A stretch of 8,266 bases of DNA. It comes from an uncultured Oscillospiraceae bacterium (GTDB taxonomy: Bacteria > Bacillota > Clostridia > Oscillospirales > Acutalibacteraceae). The notes beneath the pieces were generated by a model. That model ran no database searches, was not told where the DNA came from, and was given only the letters and a program-made list of their open reading frames with translations. Position numbers and translations under genes: made by a program. Below, one piece after another: positions 1-5,145 of this stretch (the stretch's first letter is position 1; each line of letters starts with the position of its first letter). The stretch covers positions 1-8,266 of the forward strand of contig USAR01000055.1 of assembly GCA_900552605.1 (NCBI GenBank), read 5' to 3'.

Positions 1-375
1 ACTTTCCGAGCAAACGGTGATTTCAGCAAATTCACAGGCGTTAAGATTGACGGAACGCTGATTGATCCGAAGAATTATACGGCGAAATCCGGCTCAACGA
101 TTATCACGTTGAAAGCGGATTACCTCAAAACGCTTTCTGTCGGTACACATAAACTCACTGTTGCCTATAACGACGGCGAGTGCAGCACTAATTTTGTGGT
201 AAAAACAGCTTCGGAGCAGACAAATCCGACAGAAGGAGATAAAACAGATACTACAAGCCCGCAAACAGGCGATAACAGCAATTTGCTTCTGTGGGTAGCC
301 CTGCTGTTTGTTTCCATTGCAGGTATAATTGGAACAGTAGTTTACAGCAAAAGGAAAAATAGTATCAGCGATTAA
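1..375 (+). CDS. C-terminal part of sortase-anchored surface protein with X2-like Ig domain
   Basis: Reading frame 1 is open from the left edge to TAA at 373-375, giving 124 residues; the real start lies outside the window. Residues 1-68 (FRANGDFSKFTGVKIDGT and onward, ending in a FVVKT strand) resemble the X2-like/Ig-like beta-sandwich modules attached to Clostridial surface and glycan-degrading proteins. Next comes a Thr/Pro/Asp/Glu-rich spacer (about 70-85), then SPQTG at 86-90, a variant LPXTG sortase signal, a hydrophobic helix at about 95-115 and a basic tail SKRKN. This is the classic cell-wall sorting order, so the protein is probably covalently attached to peptidoglycan. The first motif residue pair is SP rather than LP, so the sortase class is uncertain. 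Function of the missing N-terminal part cannot be told. A strong terminator follows at once. Confidence 0.85.
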   Translation, partial: TFRANGDFSKFTGVKIDGTLIDPKNYTAKSGSTIITLKADYLKTLSVGTHKLTVAYNDGECSTNFVVKTASEQTNPTEGDKTDTTSPQTGDNSNLLLWVALLFVSIAGIIGTVVYSKRKNSISD

Positions 376-381
376 CACCAT

Positions 382-422
382 AAAGACCGTCAAGTTGTAA
401 TTCGACTTGACGGTCTTTGTTT
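382..422 (+). terminator. Intrinsic terminator of the surface-protein gene
   Basis: The arms AAAGACCGTCAAGT (382-395) and ACTTGACGGTCTTT (405-418) are perfectly complementary over 14 bases, and pairing can extend inward through T396-G404 and G397-C403. The stem is followed by GTTT. It begins 7 bases after the stop codon of the plus-strand gene. The minus-strand side has no clear T-run, so it serves mainly the plus strand. Confidence 0.85.
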
Positions 423-489
423 ATCGGGAATATATTAAGAATGTCAGATTGTAGATGATATCATTGTTTACAATTTCAATCGCTCGGTT
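421..489 (-). other. In-frame C-terminal remnant of tnpV beyond the premature TGA
   Basis: Continuing the tnpV frame past its TGA (490-492) gives 22 more codons, NRAIEIVNNDIIYN followed by LTFLIYSR, ending in TAA at 421-423. From memory of the family, the usual TnpV C-terminus runs NNI-R-x-RAxEIVNxxIIY, so the TGA sits exactly where an Arg codon (CGA) would be expected. A single C-to-T change explains it. The remnant has no start of its own and is not expected to be translated. Confidence 0.6.
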
Positions 490-822
490 TCATATGTTGT
501 TCATCCGACCAACCCATTCCATTTGATTTTCAGCTTTAAGCCGTTCTGTTACACCTTCGCGCTCTGCCATCTGTTTTATGAGACGAGAAAACATATCTTC
601 TGCTTGTTTGTCACGATCTGAGAGGTAACCGTTTAGTTTACCGCTTGTCAGCAAATTTTGATAAAAAACCTTGCGATTTTGTTTGATGTACCGCAAATGC
701 CGCTGTCCCCAAATACCGATATGCAACTGTTCTTCCTCCGGTAGTTTTAGGCACGGCAAATAATAGTCGCCTTGTAGCTCATACCATAGCCCATTGCTTT
801 CATCATATTTGTACTTTTCCAT
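490..822 (-). CDS. tnpV: TnpV-family transposon protein, truncated by a nonsense codon
   Basis: The protein is 110 residues from ATG at 820-822, with AAGGAAGT 10 bases upstream on the minus strand. It matches the TnpV family of Tn4451-type and related Clostridial mobile elements: a start like MEKYKYDESNGLWYELQGDYY, then PCLKLPEEE, IGIWGQRHLRYIKQ and NLLTSGKLNGYLSDRDKQA, and a charged helical C-terminal half with RLKAENQMEWVGRMNN. The molecular role of TnpV is not established; it usually travels with serine recombinases or other transposon genes, none of which is in the window. The frame stops at MNNI-TGA, about 14 residues before the usual family end, and those residues are still encoded downstream. 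It is probably a decaying or slightly shortened relic of a mobile element. Family assignment is secure; activity is doubtful. Confidence 0.85.
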   Translation of the reverse strand: MEKYKYDESNGLWYELQGDYYLPCLKLPEEEQLHIGIWGQRHLRYIKQNRKVFYQNLLTSGKLNGYLSDRDKQAEDMFSRLIKQMAEREGVTERLKAENQMEWVGRMNNI

Positions 823-956
823 AAAATCTCGACTTCCTTAAAATCTTGTGCCATAATATCAAAGAGGCATAAAGTCGGCAAATGTACGGAGAAATATGTG
901 AGTTTTCAGCCGGATTTCAATATGGATTTTAGGTTGGTTAAGAACATCCGCACCAA

Positions 957-998
957 CGCTCAAAGCCTTTGTTTATGCGGCTTTGGGCGTTTTTCTTT
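957..998 (+). terminator. Terminator-like hairpin without an upstream gene
   Basis: CGCTCAAAGCC (957-967) pairs with GGCTTTGGGCG (979-989) over 11 bases with one G-U pair, across an 11-base loop, and is followed directly by TTTTTCTTT (990-998). This is the full signature of a plus-strand intrinsic terminator. No plus-strand gene ends before it; the nearest upstream gene is tnpV on the other strand. Confidence 0.75.
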
Positions 999-1112
999 GC
1001 CCAAAATTTTCATTCAAATTACTTGTCACAAGCAAAAAACGGGCGCATAACATAAAGCTGCACGCCTGCCGAGTCTGTTATATTTACAGCACGGAAGAAT
1101 ATTGATGTATGA

Positions 1113-1147
1113 TATGGCGGAGGGTTAACCCTCCGCCATACTTTTTT
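1113..1147 (+). terminator. 28-base perfect palindrome followed by T6
   Basis: TATGGCGGAGGGTT (1113-1126) and AACCCTCCGCCATA (1127-1140) form a perfect 28-base palindrome. In RNA this would be a 12-bp GC-rich stem with a UUAA loop. It is followed by C and six Ts (1142-1147), so it reads as a plus-strand terminator. The minus-strand side lacks a T-run. As with the hairpin at 957-998, no plus-strand gene precedes it. Confidence 0.75.
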
Positions 1148-1248
1148 GCGTTCCTTTACGGTGTTTTCAATATCCTTCATTTTCCGAATTCTGTTTTCAA
1201 TTGTTTTAATATCCGTTTCGCATTAAACAGGCATTTGGGTATATGCTT

Positions 1249-1345
1249 CGGCTTTTTAACTTCAGCTTTTTAGTGTGTAAAAAGCCGTGTGCTGTCGCAC
1301 ATATGGCTTTGCAAAATTATTGTGCGGCAGCATACTGTAAAGCCG
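1249..1345 (+). other. Cluster of adjacent and competing stem-loops
   Basis: CGGCTTTTTA (1249-1258) pairs perfectly with TAAAAAGCCG (1278-1287). Immediately next to it GTGTGCTGTCGCACA (1287-1301) pairs with TGTGCGGCAGCATAC (1321-1335) over 15 positions with two G-U pairs and a 19-base loop. A further AAAGCCG (1339-1345) can compete for CGGCTTT at 1249-1255. Such stacked and mutually exclusive stems suggest a structured RNA or the decayed end of a mobile element. It matches no riboswitch class I recognise, and it lies upstream of the best promoter, so it is not part of the operon leader unless a more distant promoter is used. Confidence 0.35.
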
Positions 1346-1414
1346 GAGTGCTTAAAAAAACATATTCATTTAATTCAAAAAGAACATAAAGAATTCTTGT
1401 TAAAGTGTTCAATA

Positions 1415-1451
1415 TGCACAATGTACAAATCGTGCAGTTGACGGTTTGCAC
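1415..1451. promoter_or_regulatory. Possible operator: three TGCAC/GTGCA half-sites
   Basis: TGCAC (1415-1419), GTGCA (1432-1436) and TGCAC (1447-1451) alternate in orientation, forming two overlapping inverted repeats with 12- and 10-base spacers. The last pair flanks the -35 hexamer, a common place for a repressor or activator site. The obvious candidate to bind is the PucR-like protein encoded at the end of the operon, but that link is a guess; five-base half-sites can also arise by chance. Confidence 0.3.
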
Positions 1452-1467
1452 TAAAATGTTTTATAAT
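1438..1467 (+). promoter_or_regulatory. Sigma-A-type promoter of the pyrimidine operon
   Basis: TTGACG (1438-1443) and TATAAT (1462-1467) are separated by 18 bases; the -10 is a perfect consensus and the -35 has five of six matches. Transcription would begin near 1474, about 100 bases before the ATPase start, giving a leader that contains the terminator hairpin at 1497-1549. No better promoter was seen between the operon genes. Confidence 0.7.
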
Positions 1468-1496
1468 ATTGTCAAATCAAAAAAGCAAATTCGGAA

Positions 1497-1549
1497 CAGA
1501 CAATGGCGCCTGATAATAAAAGGTGCGGTTGTCTGCTTTTTTATTTTTT
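1497..1549 (+). terminator. Leader terminator, probable transcription attenuator
   Basis: CAGACAATGGCGCCT (1497-1511) pairs with AGGTGCGGTTGTCTG (1521-1535) over 15 positions, with two G-U pairs and one G-G mismatch, and is followed by C, T6, A, T6 (1536-1549). It sits between the promoter and the first gene of the operon, so it should stop most transcripts unless read-through is induced. AAAAAAGC (1479-1486) can pair with GCTTTTTT (1535-1542), giving a possible alternative structure that occupies the U-run. The leader before the hairpin is only about 23 bases, too short for a large riboswitch aptamer. An RNA-binding antiterminator, a very small aptamer, or the end of an unrelated short transcript are the options. 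Confidence 0.7.
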
Positions 1550-1577
1550 ATAATATAAAAGAAACGGAGCGATAAAA

Positions 1578-2342
1578 ATGAACGAAAATTCAACTGAAAT
1601 AATGCTTAAAAACATCGGTATGGAATACGATAACGGCGTTACGGCACTTACAAATGTAAGCATTGATATTAAAAAGGGAGAATTTATATCGCTCTTGGGT
1701 CCGTCGGGCTGCGGCAAAACTACGCTTTTAAGAATAATTGCAGATCTGCTGAAGCCCACAAGCGGCGAGGTTACCGTAGGCGGTGAAACGCCTAAGGCTG
1801 CACGCCTTAAAAGAAAGTACGGTATTGTTTTTCAAAGCCCCGTGCTTTATGACTGGCGAACCGTTAAGAAAAATGTGATTTTGCCGATGGAGATATTAAA
1901 GGTTTCGAAATCCGACAGAGAGGAACGGGCAATGCAAATGCTTGAGCTCGTAGGGCTTAAGGATTTTGCCGACCGTTATCCGAAGCAGTTATCGGGCGGT
2001 ATGCAACAGCGAGTGGGTATTGCAAGAGCACTTGCGATTCAGCCGGAAATACTTTTAATGGACGAGCCTTTTTCGGCGCTTGACGAATTCACCCGTGAAA
2101 AGCTGCATGAGGATCTTCTGAGAATTTGGAGAAAAACGAATAAAACGATAGTATTTGTAACACACAATATAGCCGAATCTGTATTTCTTTCGGACAGAGT
2201 TTGCGTTTTGTCACCGCATCCGGGCAGACTATCGGCGGTAATTGATATTGATTTGCCGAGACCCAGAACAGCAGAGATAAAAGACACAGCGGAGTTTACC
2301 GATTATGTTGCGAAAATCAGAGGAAGCTTTGAGGGAGTGTAA
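1578..2342 (+). CDS. ABC transporter ATPase, SsuB/TauB/ThiZ type
   Basis: This 254-residue protein is the ATP-hydrolysing subunit of an importer of the nitrate/sulfonate/taurine/thiamine-precursor group. All parts are intact: Walker A GPSGCGKTT (41-49), Q-loop glutamine in FQSP (86), signature LSGGMQQR (138-145), Walker B ILLMDEP (158-164), D-loop SALD (166-169) and switch histidine in FVTHN (196). The length is normal for the family. ATG at 1578 follows CGGAG at 1565-1569. It is the first gene of the operon, 4 bases ahead of the first permease, and acts on the inner face of the membrane as a dimer. The substrate cannot be told from the ATPase; the dihydropyrimidinase and PreA genes downstream point to a pyrimidine or related ring compound. 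Confidence 0.93.
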   Translation: MNENSTEIMLKNIGMEYDNGVTALTNVSIDIKKGEFISLLGPSGCGKTTLLRIIADLLKPTSGEVTVGGETPKAARLKRKYGIVFQSPVLYDWRTVKKNVILPMEILKVSKSDREERAMQMLELVGLKDFADRYPKQLSGGMQQRVGIARALAIQPEILLMDEPFSALDEFTREKLHEDLLRIWRKTNKTIVFVTHNIAESVFLSDRVCVLSPHPGRLSAVIDIDLPRPRTAEIKDTAEFTDYVAKIRGSFEGV

Positions 2343-2346
2343 AAAA

Positions 2347-3150
2347 ATGAAAACCCTTAAAAAAATCTACAACGCAAAATGGTTTATGCCGATTTTGTGG
2401 ACGCTTATTATTATAGCGGTTTGGGAACTGTTTGCTACGGTTGTGGAACTTACCGAGCATTCGCCCGAAAACTTTTTACCGCACATCGGCGGAATAATAA
2501 ACTCGGTAATATCCGCAGAAAAAATCAACGGAACGCAGACTGCGATAGGTATGGTGCTTCAAAATGCAGGAGCAACGCTTTCCCGTGCCGGCATAGGTTT
2601 TGCCGTAGGAACGGCGCTCGGTTTCATATTGGCACTCTTGATGAGCCTGTTTGATACGGTTGAGAAGATTGCTTTCCCGTACCTTATGCTTATTCAAATG
2701 ATACCTGTTTTAGGTTTGGCACCTATCATATTGGCGCTTACCGGCGATATTGCAAAAAGTCGAATTGTTATTGCCGCGATACTCACATTTTATCCGGTGG
2801 CGGCAAATACGCTTGCGGGATTCAAATCGGTACAAAAGGAAAAGCACGAGCTTATGTATTCGTATGCGGCAGGTGTAGGGCAGTTTTATTTTAAAACTAT
2901 GTTTCCCGCCTGTTTGCCGTACTTTTTTACAGGACTTAAAATAGCGGCTCCCATGGCAATTACCGCGTCTATACTTGTTGATACCTTACAGGGCGGTGTG
3001 GGGCTCGGATGTCTTTTATCTCAGTCTCTTAAAGGAGCTATGACAAGATATGTTTTCTGGCAGATCATAGTGCTGAGTGCTGTGATAGGTGTTTTAAGCT
3101 TTGTTATTATCGGATTTACAGAAAAGCTTATATGCCGTCACAGACAGTGA
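2347..3150 (+). CDS. ABC transporter permease 1 (BPD_transp_1)
   Basis: This is a 267-residue membrane protein with about six hydrophobic helices (roughly 13-33, 83-102, 108-133, 137-158, 195-215, 238-258). The EAA coupling loop that docks on the ATPase is at about 165-190, with core YAAGVGQFYFKTMFP. It belongs to the SsuC/TauC/ThiX permease family. ATG 2347 is chosen because GAGGGAG (2331-2337) lies 9 bases before it and it starts 4 bases after the ATPase stop; an upstream TTG in the same frame would overlap the ATPase and has no ribosome site. It probably forms the membrane pore together with the next gene, since the operon has two different permeases rather than one used as a homodimer. 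Confidence 0.9.
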   Translation: MKTLKKIYNAKWFMPILWTLIIIAVWELFATVVELTEHSPENFLPHIGGIINSVISAEKINGTQTAIGMVLQNAGATLSRAGIGFAVGTALGFILALLMSLFDTVEKIAFPYLMLIQMIPVLGLAPIILALTGDIAKSRIVIAAILTFYPVAANTLAGFKSVQKEKHELMYSYAAGVGQFYFKTMFPACLPYFFTGLKIAAPMAITASILVDTLQGGVGLGCLLSQSLKGAMTRYVFWQIIVLSAVIGVLSFVIIGFTEKLICRHRQ

Positions 3151-3163
3151 GGGGGGAACAAGA

Positions 3164-3976
3164 ATGGTGAAAATGAAATTGCCTGCTAAACCGCCGCACA
3201 GCGGCGTTAAAGCTGTAATTTATCCTGTGGTGTTCGGCGTTTTGATTATAGCCCTGTGGCAAGGCGGAATATTACACAGACTCCTTAATACAAGCGCGGT
3301 TATATTGCCGGTGCCGACCAAGATTATCGATATTATAAATGATAACGGCACGGCGATTTGGCAGAACACCAAAATCACGCTTTCGGTTATACTGCCGGGG
3401 CTTATAATCGGCTCTGTAATAGGTTACATACTTTCGGTTCTGGCTTGCTTTTCGCCTCGCTTCGGCGGCACGGGACTGACCGTTATTGCGGCAGTAAGCG
3501 CCGTGCCGATAGTTGCTTTATCGGCAGTTATGCTCCAGTGGACAAGGAGAGTAAGCCCTGATGTATCGGTAAGGAGCTATGTTATGAAGCTGCTTATAGT
3601 AATTATTGTAAGCATAGCTTCCATGACTCTTAACGCATATAGGGGACTTACGGAGCTGCCGCCTTTTTCGCTTGACCTTATGAAATCCTATGCGGTCAAA
3701 AAGCTTACGGTGCTTTTTAAGTTAAGGGCGCCTAACAGCATACCGTTTGTGTTTACTTCACTTAAAGTTAGCGTTCCGGCAAGCGTTATGGCGGCGCTGG
3801 TAAGCGAATACTTTGCCGAGAAGGTCTGCGGTGTAGGCAGAATGATAAGAGAAAACATTTTAAAGGCGCAGTATTCCACAGCTTGGGCTTATATAGCCGT
3901 TGCGTGTATTATAGGCATTGTTTTATTCGCCGTTTTATCGGCAGCAGAGAATTTGGTAATGAAAAAGCGACGCTGA
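3164..3976 (+). CDS. ABC transporter permease 2 (BPD_transp_1)
   Basis: This is a 270-residue membrane permease, paralogous in fold to the preceding one, with helices at about 17-32, 72-95, 103-123, 141-158, 203-215 and 241-260. The EAA-type loop at about 168-195 has core SYAVKKLTVLFKLRAP. ATG 3164 follows GGGGGG at 3151-3156 and starts 13 bases after the permease 1 stop; the longer in-frame version from 3101 would overlap permease 1 and is unlikely. The loop between helices 3 and 4 (WTRRVSPDVSVRSYV, 126-140) is about 10 residues longer and more basic than in permease 1. Its sequence is more divergent than that of permease 1, consistent with a specialised heterodimer partner. The next gene starts 42 bases downstream. 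Confidence 0.88.
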   Translation: MVKMKLPAKPPHSGVKAVIYPVVFGVLIIALWQGGILHRLLNTSAVILPVPTKIIDIINDNGTAIWQNTKITLSVILPGLIIGSVIGYILSVLACFSPRFGGTGLTVIAAVSAVPIVALSAVMLQWTRRVSPDVSVRSYVMKLLIVIIVSIASMTLNAYRGLTELPPFSLDLMKSYAVKKLTVLFKLRAPNSIPFVFTSLKVSVPASVMAALVSEYFAEKVCGVGRMIRENILKAQYSTAWAYIAVACIIGIVLFAVLSAAENLVMKKRR

Positions 3977-3984
3977 GCTTTTTT
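3962..3984 (+). terminator. Weak A/T hairpin overlapping the permease 2 stop
   Basis: AAAAAGC (3962-3968) pairs with GCTTTTT (3977-3983) across an 8-base loop that contains the stop codon, with a T-run at the end. Five of seven pairs are A-T, so termination would be weak or absent. It could reduce read-through slightly into the SBP gene, or mean nothing. Confidence 0.25.
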
Positions 3985-4018
3985 ATTATATAAATTGCAT
4001 ATATTGGAGGTAATTGAA

Positions 4019-5080
4019 ATGAAAATGAAAAAAATTGCAGCGATTGTTTTATCGGCCATACTTACGTTTTCCTTTGCAGGATGCGGAAGTAAGGGTAAGG
4101 AAGTCTCATCAGGAGCCGATATGACAGACGAGGAAAGAATTGTTTCTGCCGCTAAGGCGGGAATGGTAGGAAACTGGGGCCTGGGCAACGAGTATGAAAT
4201 TCAGGCGTTGCTTGCAAAGTACGGACAGCCTACCGATTATGTAAGCATGGACTTTACCATGGATCAGTTTGATACCGACGCTATTACTTTGGCTTCGGCT
4301 ATGACATATAACGAGCTTGGTCTTGTTAAAAACGATTATGAAGGTGGTTACGGCTACGGAGACACTGTCGGCACAATAGATATGAACGATCAGGGCGTCG
4401 CAATGCTTGAGGATATGATTTTCTGTACTAAAGATTTTGCGGCAAAAAATCCCAATACGGTTCGTGCGTTTGTTTCGGCTTCGCTTAAGGGCTGGAAATA
4501 CGCCTGTGAACACCCCGATGAGGCGGCGGAAATAGTTTACAAAGCAGGGTCTTCGGTTTCCTCGGCGCATCAGGCTTATATGGCGAAAGAGGTTGTGAAG
4601 CTTGTTCAGACAGATACTAAGGGAAAAACCGTTACGGATTACGGACATATGGACGATGAAGCATTGCAGCAAACGCTTGATCTTGCGAAAAAATACATAA
4701 AGCTTGACGACAGCGCAGCTTCCGAAAAGCTTTCGAAACTTACGCTTGATGACATAAGAAACGCCTCGTTCCTTACAGGCGACATCGGAACACCCGAGAA
4801 AAAGGATGTTTCGATACAGCTTAAATGGCTGCCGCAGGCACAGTTTATGGGCTATTATGTTGCAAAGGATAAAGGCTATTACAAAGAAGCGGGACTTAAT
4901 GTTACCATCACCCCCGGAGGCGGAGATATCGGCGAAACAACAGCGGTTGCCGGCGGCACGGTTGATTTCGGCGTGACTTGGGTTTCAAACCTTATAACGG
5001 CAAATGCCGGCGGAATGGACCTTGTTGATGTGGCACAGATCTATCAGCGTTCAGGTCTTGTACTGGTTTACAAAAAGTAG
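4019..5080 (+). CDS. ABC substrate-binding lipoprotein, NMT1/ThiY type, apparently circularly permuted
   Basis: This 353-residue lipoprotein would capture the substrate outside the membrane and pass it to the two permeases. ATG 4019 follows GGAGGT (4006-4011) by 7 bases. Residues 1-21 are a signal peptide ending in a lipobox (SFAG-C22). The order of the rest is unusual. Residues about 50-252 (GNWGLGNEYE, SAMTYNELGLV, NDQGVAMLED, NPNTVRAFVSASLKGW, LDDIRNASFL) match the middle and C-terminal parts of NMT1/THI5 proteins. Residues 263-353 (DVSIQLKWLPQAQFMGYYVA, KGYYKEAGLNV, PGGGDI, TVDFGVTW, QIYQRSGLVLVYKK) match what is normally the very N-terminus of the mature protein. The old ends are joined by a short linker, TGDIGTPEKK (253-262), and the chain is opened at the first hinge between the lobes. 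Residues 23-49, including TDEERIVSAAKAGM, form a new leader segment. The frame is intact and the family motifs are kept, so it is probably functional. Substrate is inferred from operon context only. Confidence 0.88.
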   Translation: MKMKKIAAIVLSAILTFSFAGCGSKGKEVSSGADMTDEERIVSAAKAGMVGNWGLGNEYEIQALLAKYGQPTDYVSMDFTMDQFDTDAITLASAMTYNELGLVKNDYEGGYGYGDTVGTIDMNDQGVAMLEDMIFCTKDFAAKNPNTVRAFVSASLKGWKYACEHPDEAAEIVYKAGSSVSSAHQAYMAKEVVKLVQTDTKGKTVTDYGHMDDEALQQTLDLAKKYIKLDDSAASEKLSKLTLDDIRNASFLTGDIGTPEKKDVSIQLKWLPQAQFMGYYVAKDKGYYKEAGLNVTITPGGGDIGETTAVAGGTVDFGVTWVSNLITANAGGMDLVDVAQIYQRSGLVLVYKK

Positions 5081-5088
5081 AATATTTC

Positions 5089-5115
5089 ACCGCACACGAA
5101 AAAATCGTGTGCGGT
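5089..5115 (+). other. Strong intercistronic stem-loop without a U-run
   Basis: ACCGCACACGA (5089-5099) pairs perfectly with TCGTGTGCGGT (5105-5115) over 11 bases around an AAAAA loop. No T-run follows, so it is not a standard terminator. It lies 8 bases after the SBP stop and 30 bases before the hydA start. Such hairpins often protect the 3' end of an upstream message, which would raise the SBP level relative to the enzymes. Confidence 0.6.
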
Positions 5116-5145
5116 AACATAAATTTTGTGAAAGGATATGGTTTT

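Larger units (their letters stand above)
823..1437. other. Long non-coding stretch between transposon relic and operon promoter
   Basis: No reading frame here has a convincing start, ribosome site and family resemblance. The stretch holds two plus-strand terminator-like hairpins (957-998 and 1113-1147), a partly repeated T-rich tract (TGTTTTCAATATCC at about 1162-1175 and a similar copy near 1192-1214), overlapping stem-loops (1249-1345) and an AT-rich part up to the promoter. It may contain the outer edge of the mobile element whose tnpV lies to the left, but no terminal repeat or target duplication could be recognised. Confidence 0.6.

Noticed and set aside
94..393. Minus-strand open frame of 99 codons opposite the surface-protein gene
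   Set aside because: It is the antisense shadow of a clear sortase-anchored protein and covers its terminator; no family resemblance.
835..1044. Plus-strand open frame of about 70 codons without a start (EKYVSFQPDFNMDFRLVKN and onward)
   Set aside because: There is no start codon with a ribosome site, and it runs straight through the terminator hairpin at 957-998. A gene-fragment origin is possible but cannot be shown.
1019..1180. Minus-strand open frame of 53 codons (starts MKDIENTVKERKK, ends VMRPFFACDK)
   Set aside because: It has no good ribosome site, spans the 28-base terminator palindrome, and resembles no family I know. It could be a conserved non-coding tract read by chance.
1549..1554. 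Second TATAAT just before the ATPase gene
   Set aside because: No -35 at proper distance (nearest TTGTCT is only 14 bases away), and the region is T/A-rich by virtue of the terminator tail. Kept only as an alternative start for the operon transcript.
1361..1577. Known riboswitch (purine, guanidine, THF, preQ1, TPP) ahead of the transporter
   Set aside because: None of the conserved core sequences of these classes that I know could be found on the plus strand; the leader after the promoter is too short for most of them.
4109..4672. Minus-strand open frame of 187 codons inside the SBP gene
   Set aside because: It lies wholly antisense to a gene with clear family motifs on the plus strand, and its translation looks like no known protein.
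4019..5080. The permuted SBP as a collapsed tandem duplication or frameshift artefact
   Set aside because: A collapse of two tandem normal genes would give a normal-order chimera. Here signal peptide, linker, motif blocks and stop form one clean frame with a sensible new order, so real permutation is the better reading, though read coverage has not been seen.
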